From assembly GCF_024508275.1 (NCBI RefSeq), contig NZ_CP101989.1, positions 3,410,001-3,474,000 on the forward strand: DNA of 64,000 nucleotides. Direction: 5' to 3'. Of the stretch, positions 1 to 8,358 are shown piece by piece. Every line of letters starts with the position of its first letter. Within the stretch, counting starts at the first letter, position 1. The stretch is from Cellulomonas wangsupingiae. GTDB taxonomy: Bacteria > Actinomycetota > Actinomycetes > Actinomycetales > Cellulomonadaceae. The notes beneath the pieces are model-generated. The model made no database searches. It saw only the letters and a list, made by a program, of their open reading frames with translations, and was not told the origin of the DNA. Made by a program: the position numbers and the translations under genes.

Positions 1-315
1 CGCCCGGACCGCCCGACCGCCATCTTCGCCGGCTCGGACTACCAGAGCCTCGGCGTGATGCGGGCCGTGCGCGAGCTCGGCCTGTCCATCCCCGAGGACG
101 TCTCGGTGGTCGGCTACGACGACATCCCGCTGGCCCAGTGGCTCGGACCGTCGCTGACGACCGTCCGGCAGCCGCTGCGCGAGATGGCCGGCACCGCGAC
201 CGAGATGGTGCTCAGCCTGGCCGCCGGCCAGCGTCCGGCGAACCTGCGGATCGACCTCGCGACCGAGCTCGTCGTCCGCGAGTCCACCGCCCCCGCCCCG
301 GCCGGCACGGCCTGA
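1..315 (+). CDS. LacI-family transcriptional regulator, C-terminal part (5' end outside window)
   Basis: The reading frame is open from base 1 and stops at 313-315, giving the last 104 residues. They match the end of the periplasmic-binding-protein-like effector domain of LacI regulators: the VSVVGYDDIPLA block, the LTTVRQP block that follows it, and the final ELVVREST strand. The helix-turn-helix lies outside the window, so operator and effector cannot be inferred. It converges on the GH95 alpha-L-fucosidase gene, with a repeat array between them. Control of a nearby glycan locus is plausible but not shown. The family call is confident; the sugar is unknown. Confidence 0.93.
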   Translation, partial: RPDRPTAIFAGSDYQSLGVMRAVRELGLSIPEDVSVVGYDDIPLAQWLGPSLTTVRQPLREMAGTATEMVLSLAAGQRPANLRIDLATELVVRESTAPAPAGTA

Positions 316-340
316 CCCCCACCCCCACCCCCGCGGGCGC

Positions 341-658
341 GAGAGGTCAATCCAGTCGTCCCGTCCCACCCCCCGGGTGGGCGTGAGAAGTCAATCCAGT
401 CGTCCCGCCCAACCCCCCGGGGGTGTGAGAAGTCAATCCAGTCTCGCCCGCCCCACCCCCGTGTACCCGAGAGCTCAATCCAGTCCAGCCCGACCCACCC
501 CCGTGCGGGCGAGACGAGACTGGATTGACCTCTCACGCCCAAGGGAGGCGCGGGGGACGAGACTGGATTGACCTCTCACGCCCCCCGGGGGTGGGCGGGA
601 CGACTGGATTGACCTCTCGCGGCCCGGGGGGTGGGCCCGGGGGCTGGATTGACCTCTC
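341..658. repeat. Array of eight 16-bp repeats, four direct and four inverted, about 42 bp apart
   Basis: Four copies of GAGAGGTCAATCCAGT or close variants start at 341, 385, 427 and 469. Four copies of the reverse complement ACTGGATTGACCTCTC start at 519, 562, 603 and 643 (the last lacks its first base). Spacings are 44, 42 and 42, then 43, 41 and 40 bp. The array is symmetric about position 501, so a transcript from either side could fold into a long branched hairpin. It fills the gap between the converging LacI and GH95 genes, and the GH95 stop codon lies in the last copy. C-rich (315-332) and G-rich (661-690) runs flank it. Related motifs occur at 14754, 50840 and 58007. Confidence 0.9.
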
Positions 659-3119
659 ACCCCCGGGGGGGCAGGGGGGTGGGGTGGCCCGGGGTGACGG
701 TGACCTGCTGCCGGCGTGCCCCTCCGGCCTCGCGGACGTCGACGACGACGGCGCGGTCCGACTCCAGGACCGCGTGCACCACGCGTCCGTCCTGCCACCG
801 CAGGTCCGCCAGGCGCAAGCCGCCGCGCAGCCGCAGGCCCCGGACGCGCCCGTCGGGCCAGGCGGCGGGCAGGGCGGGCAGCAGGTGGACCTCGCGCACA
901 CCGTCGGCGCCCTGGTGGTGCGCCTGCACGAGGGCCTCGGCGACGCCGGCCGTGAAACCGAGGTTCCCGTCGATCTGGAACGGCGGGTGCGCGCACAGCA
1001 GGGACCGGTAGACGCCGCCGCGCAGGTGCGCCGGCAGGTCCGTGCCGCGCGGGGCGGCACCCTCCGCGTCCACGGGGTGCAGGAACGCGTCGACCAGCGC
1101 CGCGACCCCGTCGGCGTCGCGCAGCCGCGCCCGCAGCGCGAGGCGCCACGCCAGCGACCACCCGGTGGACTCGGGTCCCCGCGCGTCGAGCGTGCGCGCG
1201 GCGGCGGCCGCGAGCGTCGGCGCGGTGTCGGGGTCGATCGACGTCCCGGGGAACACGCGGTACAGGTGCGACTGGTGGCGGTGGGCGGGCTCGGCGTCCG
1301 GGACGTCCGTGTGCCACTCCGCGAGCCGACCGTCGGGGCCGACGCGCTCGGTGGGCAGCCGCTCGAGCGCCCCCTCGACGGCGTCGCGCAGGTCGGCGTC
1401 GTGGTCGCCCACGACGGGGGTGAGGCGCCGCACGTGCTCGAGGAGGTCGCGCACCATCGCGAGGTCGGACGTGGTCGACACCGACACCGACGCGGCGCGC
1501 CCGTCGGGCAGCAGGTACTGGTTCTCGGGGCTCGTCGCCGGGGACGTGCCGAGGGTGCCGTCGGGCAGCTCGACGAGCATGTCGAGCGCCGCCAGCGCGG
1601 CACCGCGCACCACCGGCCAGTGCCGCCGCAGGGCGTCGTCGTCGCCCGTCCAGTCGCGGTGGTCCACGACGTGCCGCGCCAGCCACACGCCGCCGAGCGG
1701 CCAGGAGGACCAGCTCGCGGAGTCGTGCCCCTGGCCCGTCGGGCCCGTGAAGCACCACGGGTCGGAGTTGTGGTGCGCCACCCAGCCGCGCACGCCGTAG
1801 AACGTCCGGGCGGTGCCCTGCCCCGCGACGGCGAGCCGGTCCAGCCAGGCCAGGAGCGGCTCGTGGCACTCGGCCAGGTCGCCGACGAGCGTGGGCCAGT
1901 AGTTCATCTCGGTGTTGATGTTGATCGTGTAGTTCGAGCTCCACGGCGGGCGCACCCGCTCGTTCCAGATGCCCTGCAGGTTCAGCGGCAGGGTCCCCGG
2001 ACGTGAGCCGGCGACGGTCAGGTAGCGACCGTGCTGGAAGGCCAGGGTCGCGAGGTGCGGGTCCGGCTCGCCGGCCGCGTGGCGCACCAGCCGGGCGTCG
2101 AGGGGCAGGTCGAGGGCGGCACCGAGGTCCAGGTCGACGCGGCCCATGAGCGCGGCGTGGTCGGCGACGTGCCGCCCGGTGATGCCGTCGACGTCCGCGA
2201 CGGCGCGCGTCAGGGCCGCCCGCGCGTCGGCCGCGACCCGGGCACGGTCGCCGTGCAGGGTCCCGGTGGCGACGTCGTGGTCCGTGGCCGTCGTCAGGAC
2301 GACGCGCAGCGCGCGGGCGCCGCGCACGTGCACGGCGCCGTCCGCGACCCGGACGGACGCGGCGTCCCCGTCGGCGAGCACCGCGAGCGCGACCGCCGCG
2401 TGCACGGCCGGGCCGCCGTACCGCACGGGGTCGGCCCCGCCCACCCAGTCGGGCAGCACGTGCGACGGCATGTCGAGGGTCGCCACCAGGACGCCGTCGG
2501 CGCCGGGCACGACCGAGGGCGCGTCCGCCCACGGGTGGGGCGTGGTGAGCCGGACGTCGGCGTCGACCGGGGCCGCGTCGGACGCGCGCACGAGCAGCAG
2601 CGCGCGGTCGGGGTGGCTGACCAGCACGTCCTGCCGCCACGGCGCGTCGTCCGCGGACCGCCACGTCGTCGTGACGACGCCGGTGGCCAGGTCCAGCGTG
2701 CGGCGGTAGCCCGACGCACCGCCCGCCGCGGGGTGGTCGAGCAGCACGTCGACCAGCGGCTGGTACGCCTGCACCCAGCCGCTCTGCAGGTGCGCGAGCT
2801 CGGCCTCGGCGGCCGGCGGGTCGCCCTCGTCGAGCAGGCGGCGCGCGCGGCGCACGACCCCCGGCGCACCGTCGTCCGGCAGCGGGCCGACGGGCCGGGG
2901 CGGGCCGTCGTGCGGGGCGCCGGACCAGCACGTGTCGTCGTTGACCTGCAGGCGCTCGCGGTCGGTGCCGCCGTGCACCATCGCGCCGATCCGGCCGTTG
3001 CCGACGGGGAAGGCGTCCGTCCAGGTGAGCGCGGGCTCGTCCAGCCGCAGGACGAGCGGTCCGCCGTGCGGGTCACCCACCTGCGCGTCGGCCCGGCCCT
3101 GGTCCACGTCGTCCACCAC
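657..3119 (-). CDS. Glycoside hydrolase family 95 (alpha-L-fucosidase type)
   Basis: About 820 residues. The N-terminal block LRLDEPALTWTDAFPVGNGR followed by GAMVHGG and a CWSG motif is typical of GH95 beta-domains. The (alpha/alpha)6 catalytic part carries the PPWSSNYTININTEMNYW region with family Asn residues and the ENQYLLPDG block. GH95 enzymes release alpha-1,2-linked L-fucose (some act on L-galactose) by inversion. No signal peptide is visible, so it probably acts inside the cell on imported oligosaccharides. The start is uncertain: GTG at 3119, 3116 or 3080 are possible, and 3080 places the conserved domain about nine residues from the start. It is divergent from trmL, and its TGA stop falls in the last copy of the downstream repeat array. 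Confidence 0.88.
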   Translation of the reverse strand: MVDDVDQGRADAQVGDPHGGPLVLRLDEPALTWTDAFPVGNGRIGAMVHGGTDRERLQVNDDTCWSGAPHDGPPRPVGPLPDDGAPGVVRRARRLLDEGDPPAAEAELAHLQSGWVQAYQPLVDVLLDHPAAGGASGYRRTLDLATGVVTTTWRSADDAPWRQDVLVSHPDRALLLVRASDAAPVDADVRLTTPHPWADAPSVVPGADGVLVATLDMPSHVLPDWVGGADPVRYGGPAVHAAVALAVLADGDAASVRVADGAVHVRGARALRVVLTTATDHDVATGTLHGDRARVAADARAALTRAVADVDGITGRHVADHAALMGRVDLDLGAALDLPLDARLVRHAAGEPDPHLATLAFQHGRYLTVAGSRPGTLPLNLQGIWNERVRPPWSSNYTININTEMNYWPTLVGDLAECHEPLLAWLDRLAVAGQGTARTFYGVRGWVAHHNSDPWCFTGPTGQGHDSASWSSWPLGGVWLARHVVDHRDWTGDDDALRRHWPVVRGAALAALDMLVELPDGTLGTSPATSPENQYLLPDGRAASVSVSTTSDLAMVRDLLEHVRRLTPVVGDHDADLRDAVEGALERLPTERVGPDGRLAEWHTDVPDAEPAHRHQSHLYRVFPGTSIDPDTAPTLAAAAARTLDARGPESTGWSLAWRLALRARLRDADGVAALVDAFLHPVDAEGAAPRGTDLPAHLRGGVYRSLLCAHPPFQIDGNLGFTAGVAEALVQAHHQGADGVREVHLLPALPAAWPDGRVRGLRLRGGLRLADLRWQDGRVVHAVLESDRAVVVDVREAGGARRQQVTVTPGHPTPLPPRG

Positions 3120-3153
3120 CCCCACACCCAACCACGGGTGGCAGGATCGGGCG

Positions 3154-3615
3154 GTGCACGTCGCCTTCTTCGAACCACGGATCCCCGGCAACACCGGCAA
3201 CGCGATCCGGATGTGCGCCGGCACCGGCGCGACGCTGCACCTCGTCGAGCCGCTGGGCTTCGAGCTGTCCGAGGCGCGGCTGCGGCGTGCAGGGCTCGAC
3301 TACCACGACCTCGCGCACGTCGTCGTCCACCCCGACCTCGACGCGCTGCTGACCGCGCTGCCGACGTCGCGCGTGCTGGCGTTCACGACGCAGGCGACGC
3401 GCCGGTACACGGACGTGGACTGGCGCGACGACGACGTCCTGCTGTTCGGCCCCGAGCCGACGGGGCTGCCGCCGACCGTGCTGGCGCACCCCCGCGTGAC
3501 CGACTGCGTGCGCATCCCGATGCAGCCGGGCCGTCGCTCGATGAACCTGTCCAACGCCGCCGCCGTCGCGACGTACGAGGCGTGGCGGACGCTCGGCTTC
3601 CCCGGCGGCGCCTGA
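3154..3615 (+). CDS. trmL: tRNA (cytidine(34)-2'-O)-methyltransferase TrmL
   Basis: 153 residues, the usual size for this SPOUT family. It begins with the diagnostic HVAFFEPRIPGNTGN block, followed by the LVEPLGF segment. The C-terminal trefoil-knot motifs are LLFGPEPTGLP and the IPMQPGRRSMNLSNAAAV stretch that binds S-adenosylmethionine. The enzyme 2'-O-methylates the wobble base of tRNA-Leu isoacceptors. GTG at 3154 is chosen because the family motif starts at residue 2 and a CAGGAT box ends six bases upstream, suggesting a leaderless transcript. The gene is divergent from the GH95 gene; its housekeeping role is unrelated to the neighbours. Confidence 0.95.
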   Translation: MHVAFFEPRIPGNTGNAIRMCAGTGATLHLVEPLGFELSEARLRRAGLDYHDLAHVVVHPDLDALLTALPTSRVLAFTTQATRRYTDVDWRDDDVLLFGPEPTGLPPTVLAHPRVTDCVRIPMQPGRRSMNLSNAAAVATYEAWRTLGFPGGA

Positions 3616-3650
3616 CCGCCGCGCGGGACCCCGCCTGGCAGCATCAGGGG

Positions 3651-5477
3651 ATGTTCACGACCCGGCCGGTCCTCACCGGCACCTTCGGCATGGTCGCGTC
3701 GACGCACTGGCTCGCCAGCGCCGTCGGCATGCGGACCCTGGAGGCCGGTGGCAACGCGTTCGACGCGGCGGCCGCGGCGGGGTTCACGCTGAGCGTCGTC
3801 GAGCCGCACCTCAACGGGCCGGGCGGTGACGCGCCGCTCATCGGGCACCGCGCCGCGGACGGGCACACGTTCGTGGTGTGCGGGCAGGGCGTCGTCCCGG
3901 CGCGGGCGACGACCGACGCGTACCGCGACCTGGGCGTCGAGGAGGTCCCGGGCACGGGGCACCTCGCCGCGGTGGTGCCGGGGGCCTTCGGGGCGTGGCT
4001 GGACCTGCTGGCCCGGTACGGCACGCTCCCGCTGGCGGACGTCCTGGCACCGGCCGTGGCCTACGCGCGCGACGGCCACCCGCTGGTCCCCGCCGCGGCG
4101 CGGACCGTCGCGGCCGTCGCCGACATGTTCCGCACCCACTGGCCGACGAGCGCCGAGGTGTACCTGCCGGGCGGTGCGGTCCCCGCTGCGGGGTCCCGCT
4201 TCACCAACCCGGCCCTGGCGGCCACCCTCGACCGGATCCTGGCGGAGGCGGCAGCGGCGGGGCCCGACCGGGAGGCGCAGATCGAGGCGGCCCGGCGCGC
4301 GTTCTACGAGGGGTTCGTCGCCGAGGCGGTCGACGCGTTCGTCGCCGACGTCCCCGTGATGGACGCGACGGGCCGGGCGCACACGGGCTTCCTGCGCGCC
4401 GACGACCTCGCCGCGTGGCGCGCGACCGAGGAGCCGACCGTCGCCGTGCCGTTCGCGGGCGTCGAGGTGCACAAGACCGGGCCGTGGGGCCAGGGGCCCG
4501 TGCTGCTGCAGCAGCTGCGGCTCCTGGAGGCGCTCGGCGTCGCGGACCTCGTGGCCGCCGCGCAGGGTGTTCCCGCCGGCGACGACGCGGTGGCCGAGCT
4601 GGTGCACGTCGTGGTGGAGGTCGCCAAGCTCGCGATGGCCGACCGCGACGCCTGGTACGGCGACAGCGCCGACGTCCCGCTCGACGCGCTGCTGTCCCCC
4701 GCGTACGCCGCCGAGCGCGCGCGCCTGGTCGGCCCCGTGGCCGACGGCGGTTTCCGCCCCGGCGCCCCGGACGGGCGGGAGCCGCGCCTGGCGCGTGCGC
4801 TGGTCGCGGCGCGTGCGGCCGCCGACGCCGGGGCGCCCGCGGGTCCGTCGGCGCTGGGCCTGGGCGAGCCGACGGTGTCACCCGTCGGGCTGAGCCCGGG
4901 CGACACCTGCCACGTGGACGTCGTCGACCGCTGGGGCAACCGGGTGTCGGCGACGCCGTCGGGCGGGTGGCTGCAGTCGAGCCCGGTGGTGCCGGGTCTC
5001 GGGTTCTCGCTGCCGACGCGCGCGCAGATGTGCTGGGTGGAGGACGGGCTGCCCGCGAGCCTGCTGCCGGGCAGGCGGCCGCGGACGACGCTGAGCCCGG
5101 GCCTCGTGCTCGGCGACGGGCACGGGTTCGCGTTCGGCACCCCCGGCGGCGACCAGCAGGACCAGTGGGTGGTGCCGTTCCTGCTGCGGCACCTCCTGGG
5201 CGGCCTGGACCTCCAGGCGGCGATCGACGCACCCGCGTGGCACTCGTCGCACGTGCACAACTCGTTCCACCCGCGCACGCACGCGCCGCGCGGGCTGGTC
5301 GCCGAGTCCCGCCTGGGGGCCGGGGTGCTCGCGGCGCTCGCGGCGCGCGGGCACGTCGTGCAGGACGCGGGGCCGTGGTCGCTGGGCCGCATCAGCGCGG
5401 CGGGCGTTGGGCCGAATGGGTGGTTGTGCGCGGCCGCGAACGCCCGCGGACGGCAGGGGTACGCCGCCGGGCGATGA
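3651..5477 (+). CDS. Gamma-glutamyltransferase family protein
   Basis: 608 residues, an N-terminal-nucleophile hydrolase that should self-cleave into two subunits. The large-subunit region has the GGNAFDAAAAAGFTLSVVEP block. Thr419 in GDTCHVDVVD is the expected catalytic residue at the start of the small subunit, followed by GNRVSATPSGG. The C-terminal part has TLSPGLVL and FGTPGGDQQ. Members transfer or hydrolyse gamma-glutamyl groups, for example of glutathione, or act as related acylases. The motif around the nucleophile (DTCH instead of the common TTH) is divergent, so the substrate is uncertain. No signal peptide is evident. ATG 3651 sits six bases after a CAGCAT box, a leaderless pattern, 35 bp after trmL. 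Confidence 0.9.
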   Translation: MFTTRPVLTGTFGMVASTHWLASAVGMRTLEAGGNAFDAAAAAGFTLSVVEPHLNGPGGDAPLIGHRAADGHTFVVCGQGVVPARATTDAYRDLGVEEVPGTGHLAAVVPGAFGAWLDLLARYGTLPLADVLAPAVAYARDGHPLVPAAARTVAAVADMFRTHWPTSAEVYLPGGAVPAAGSRFTNPALAATLDRILAEAAAAGPDREAQIEAARRAFYEGFVAEAVDAFVADVPVMDATGRAHTGFLRADDLAAWRATEEPTVAVPFAGVEVHKTGPWGQGPVLLQQLRLLEALGVADLVAAAQGVPAGDDAVAELVHVVVEVAKLAMADRDAWYGDSADVPLDALLSPAYAAERARLVGPVADGGFRPGAPDGREPRLARALVAARAAADAGAPAGPSALGLGEPTVSPVGLSPGDTCHVDVVDRWGNRVSATPSGGWLQSSPVVPGLGFSLPTRAQMCWVEDGLPASLLPGRRPRTTLSPGLVLGDGHGFAFGTPGGDQQDQWVVPFLLRHLLGGLDLQAAIDAPAWHSSHVHNSFHPRTHAPRGLVAESRLGAGVLAALAARGHVVQDAGPWSLGRISAAGVGPNGWLCAAANARGRQGYAAGR

Positions 5478-5691
5478 CGTCGCGACGTCCACGTGACACG
5501 GCCGTGACCTGCCCGTGACCTGCGACGCCGTCGTCACGGGCCCCGCATCGGAGCCCGGAGTGTGAACGCTCAACATCGGGACGAATCAGACATCGGATGT
5601 CTCGTCTTGTCACAGCCCTCTCCATGAGGGTTCTATGAGGATCTGACCGCTGCGACGATTCAGACATCGGAGCACAGCTAGCGTCGTGGAC
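5478..5691 (+). promoter_or_regulatory. Promoter region with GntR-type palindromic operator
   Basis: A perfect 15-bp palindrome AGACATCGGATGTCT lies at 5588-5602, and its left half AGACATCGG recurs at 5662-5670. A TAGCGT box at 5679-5684 lies seven bases before ATG 5692, the geometry of a leaderless actinobacterial promoter, so the second half-site overlaps the promoter. An ACGC-centred imperfect palindrome, TGTGAACGCTCA, is at 5562-5573. The GntR/FCD gene two positions downstream is the obvious candidate repressor. Two direct CGTGACCTG copies lie near 5501-5522. Confidence 0.65.
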
Positions 5692-6570
5692 ATGCCCTAC
5701 GACGTCGTGGATGCGCATCTGCAGGTATGGGACCCGGAGTCCGTCCACTACCCGTGGATGTCGCAGGACCCCTCCCTCCTGCATCGCGCCTACCGAGTCC
5801 GCGACATCGGCGGAGCACTGGACGAGCACCACGTGGACGGCGTGGTGCTCGTCCAGTCCGCCGACAACCGGGCCGACAGCGAGCACCTGCTGTTCCAGGC
5901 GCTGTGCTCCCCCCACGTCCTGGGCGTCGTCGCCTGGGTGCCGCTCGACACGCCCGACGAGGCCGCCGGACAGCTCGACCAGTGGCGCGCCGAGCCCGTC
6001 GTGGGCGTCAGCCACCACGTGGACCGCGAGGACGACCAGCGCTGGCTGCTGCGCGACGGTGTCGACGAGGGCCTGACCCTGCTCACCGAGCGCCGCCTCG
6101 TCCTCGACGTGCCCGCCACGACGCCCGAGCTGCTCATGCACGTCGCGACGGTCGCGGACCGGCACCCCAAGCTCACGATCGTGCTGGACCACCTCGGCTC
6201 CCCGCCGCTGGCCGCCCTGCGCGCCGGCGACACCGCGACGTGGCACCGCTGGACGACCGCCCTCGAGGCCGCCGCGGAGGCACCGAACGTCGTCGCCAAG
6301 CTCGCCGGGCTCGGCCGCGCCGCCGGACCGGGCTGGACGGTCGACGACGTGCGGCCCGCGGTCGACCACGCGCTCGCCACGTTCGGCCCCGACCGCCTCA
6401 TGGCCGGCAGCGACTGGCCCACCGCGCTCGACGCCCACGGGTCGTGGCACGAGGTGTGGGGAGGGCTGCGCGCGACGCTGTCCGGCCTGGACGCCGCCGC
6501 GGTCGCCCGCGTCATGGGACGGACCGCGGTCGAGACGTACGGCATCCCCCCGCTGGTCCCCGAGCACTGA
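5692..6570 (+). CDS. Amidohydrolase family 2 protein (L-fucono/rhamnono-lactonase type)
   Basis: 292 residues, TIM-barrel metal hydrolase of the COG3618 group. Seen are the N-terminal VVDAHLQVWDP motif, HHVDREDDQRWL in the middle, ILDHLG-type strand VLDHLGSPP, and MAGSDWP with the conserved Asp near the C terminus. Family members open sugar lactones such as L-fucono-1,5-lactone or L-rhamnono-1,4-lactone. With a GH95 fucosidase 2.5 kb away, L-fucose oxidation is an attractive but unproved role; the dehydrogenase and dehydratase are not in the window. ATG 5692 is chosen over the in-frame GTG 5686 because it sits seven bases after a TAGCGT box. The GntR gene follows after 54 bp in the same direction, probably as one operon. 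Confidence 0.85.
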   Translation: MPYDVVDAHLQVWDPESVHYPWMSQDPSLLHRAYRVRDIGGALDEHHVDGVVLVQSADNRADSEHLLFQALCSPHVLGVVAWVPLDTPDEAAGQLDQWRAEPVVGVSHHVDREDDQRWLLRDGVDEGLTLLTERRLVLDVPATTPELLMHVATVADRHPKLTIVLDHLGSPPLAALRAGDTATWHRWTTALEAAAEAPNVVAKLAGLGRAAGPGWTVDDVRPAVDHALATFGPDRLMAGSDWPTALDAHGSWHEVWGGLRATLSGLDAAAVARVMGRTAVETYGIPPLVPEH

Positions 6571-6624
6571 CCGCCGCCGGCCGACGCACCGCAGGACCCG
6601 GGCCACGACGACGAGGACGAGGAC

Positions 6625-7359
6625 GTGTCACGCACCCAGGACGTCGTCGAGGACGTCCAGCGACTGATCCTCGAGGGCGGGCTGCAGCCGGGTGACCGCC
6701 TGCCGGCCGAGAAGGAGCTCGCCGCCGAGCTCGGCGTCTCCCGCGGCTCCCTGCGCGAGGGGGTGCGCGCCCTCGTCGTCCTCGGGATCCTCGAGGCGCG
6801 GCACGGTGACGGCACGTACGTCACCGACCTCGACCCCGCGACGTTGCTGGCTCCCCTGGCCTTCCTCGCCGACCTCCCCGGCGACCACGGCCCGCTGCAC
6901 GCCGTGCGCGCCACGCTCGAGACGCAGGCGGCCGGGCTCGCCGCGCTGCACATGACCGACGGCCAGGTCGCACGCGCCCGGGCCGCGCTCGACGAGACCG
7001 CGCGGGCCCTGGTCGCGCCCCTGCCCGACGCCGGCCTGCTGGCCGCCGCGGACCTCGCGTTCCACCGGGCCGTGGCCGACGGGTCCGGCAACGCGGTGCT
7101 CGCCGCGCTCCTCGACGCGCTCGCCGGCGGTCACGCGCGGCGCCGCACCTGGGACGAGCTGCACGAGCTGGCCGGCTCCCGCACGTTCGAGGACCACGAG
7201 GCCGTGCTCGCGGCGATCACCGCGCGCGACCCCGACCGCGCGCGCCTGCGCATGGCCATGCACATGGTCGCGGTCGAGGACCTGCTCGCGACCACGAGCA
7301 CCGACGGCCCGGCCCCCCGCCGCCGCAGCGCTGCCCGGGAGCCGGCCGCCGCACGCTGA
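6625..7359 (+). CDS. GntR-family regulator, FadR/FCD subfamily
   Basis: 244 residues. An N-terminal winged helix (LEGGLQPGDRLPAEKELAAE, then GVSRGSLREGVRALVVLGIL and a GDGTYV wing) is followed from about residue 90 by an all-alpha FCD ligand domain with the metal-ligand-type LAFHRAVADGSGN motif. FCD regulators bind carboxylic acids, often sugar acids, and release a palindromic operator. The gene follows the lactonase-type gene, and the promoter they share carries a perfect AGACATC palindrome, so autoregulation with an acid sugar as inducer is the simplest model. Start GTG 6625; upstream are GA-rich repeats rather than a clear ribosome site. The C-terminal 25 residues are basic and unstructured-looking. 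Confidence 0.92.
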   Translation: MSRTQDVVEDVQRLILEGGLQPGDRLPAEKELAAELGVSRGSLREGVRALVVLGILEARHGDGTYVTDLDPATLLAPLAFLADLPGDHGPLHAVRATLETQAAGLAALHMTDGQVARARAALDETARALVAPLPDAGLLAAADLAFHRAVADGSGNAVLAALLDALAGGHARRRTWDELHELAGSRTFEDHEAVLAAITARDPDRARLRMAMHMVAVEDLLATTSTDGPAPRRRSAAREPAAAR

Positions 7360-7383
7360 GCGGGACCACGGCCGGTGCGGCGG

Positions 7384-8286
7384 TCAGCCTCCGTGCACGT
7401 CCGTCGGCGTGCCGCAGGCCGCGAGGACGAAGTCGTACAGGGCGCCCCGCAGCGCGTCGGAGGCGGCGACGTGGAACACCGGCTGCTCGACGCCGTCGAC
7501 GACGGCCCGGATCCCCAGGACGGTGCCGCGCTTGTCCTCGGCGACCGCGTGCAGGTCGCAGCGCGCGGGCACGGCCGGCAGCACGAGCCGCCCGTCCGCC
7601 GGCGGTGCGGCCGAGTCGACCTGGATCTCCCACTGGCCGGTGGGGTCCGTCGACCGCAGCAGCGTCGTGCCGCGCACCGCCACGAGCTGCACGTGCGGGC
7701 CCCCGGGGACCGGCTCCACCAGGAGGGTCACGTCGGCGACGGACGTGCCGTCGACCTGCCGCACGGGCAGGTCCTCCGCGAGGCTCAGCCGCAGCCCCGC
7801 CGCGACGGCCGCCGCCGCGCAGTCCTCGCCGTGGATGCGCTGCAGGTCGTCGGTCTCGTCCGTGGGCGTGACGACCAGGGTCTGCGCCCGCCCGTGGACG
7901 TCGGTGACGTCGAGCTCCACCCGCGCCGGCGGGCCCTGCACCGCCTGCGGCGTGCACACCGCCGCACCGAGCGGGACACGCAGCCGCCGCATCCCGTCGG
8001 CCCCGATCTCCCGTCCCCGCTCCGCGACGGACGTCCCCTCGACGAGAGGCGTGACGAGGCGGGCCGCCTCGACGCGGAGGTCGTCCGGGCCGCTGTTGCG
8101 CACCTCGAGCGACACGGCGCGCGCCACCCGGTCGGTCCGCAGCTGCGCGACCTCGACCTCCACGTCGAACGCGGCGGGCGGCGGTGTGGACGGGCGGGCG
8201 TCGGCCGGGACGTCGCACGCGGCCACGGCGAGCACGCACCCCAGGGCGAGGGCCGCGCTGCTGCACGCCCGCCGCCCGCTGGTCAC
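7384..8286 (-). CDS. Predicted secreted lipoprotein of unknown function
   Basis: 300 residues. Basic start, hydrophobic stretch and a lipobox VAAC with Cys24 predict a diacylglyceryl-modified, membrane-anchored exported protein. The mature part is rich in beta-strand-like segments with four to five further cysteines (for instance AVCTPQAV, GEDCAAA, ARCDLHAV, AACGTP) that could pair in the oxidising exterior. No enzymatic motif was recognised, and I do not assign a function. Start GTG 8286. The gene is monocistronic, converges on the GntR gene with a gap of only 24 bp, and lies 72 bp downstream of the alpha/beta hydrolase, which is read in the same direction. Confidence 0.8.
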   Translation of the reverse strand: MTSGRRACSSAALALGCVLAVAACDVPADARPSTPPPAAFDVEVEVAQLRTDRVARAVSLEVRNSGPDDLRVEAARLVTPLVEGTSVAERGREIGADGMRRLRVPLGAAVCTPQAVQGPPARVELDVTDVHGRAQTLVVTPTDETDDLQRIHGEDCAAAAVAAGLRLSLAEDLPVRQVDGTSVADVTLLVEPVPGGPHVQLVAVRGTTLLRSTDPTGQWEIQVDSAAPPADGRLVLPAVPARCDLHAVAEDKRGTVLGIRAVVDGVEQPVFHVAASDALRGALYDFVLAACGTPTDVHGG

Positions 8287-8358
8287 GCGACGAGCGTGGC
8301 ACGCACGGTGGGTCGAGCGACAGACCCCCGGACCACCGGACGGCCGCGCCCGTACCGG

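Noticed and set aside
114..660. Open frames on both strands that encode repeated peptides such as RSIQSS or DWIDLS
   Set aside because: They are translations of the intergenic DNA repeats; frames and lengths vary between copies and no start, ribosome site or known domain supports them.
5686..5691. GTG 5686 as start of the amidohydrolase
   Set aside because: It would lie one base after the TAGCGT promoter box; ATG 5692 two codons later fits the leaderless spacing. The protein is the same apart from two residues.
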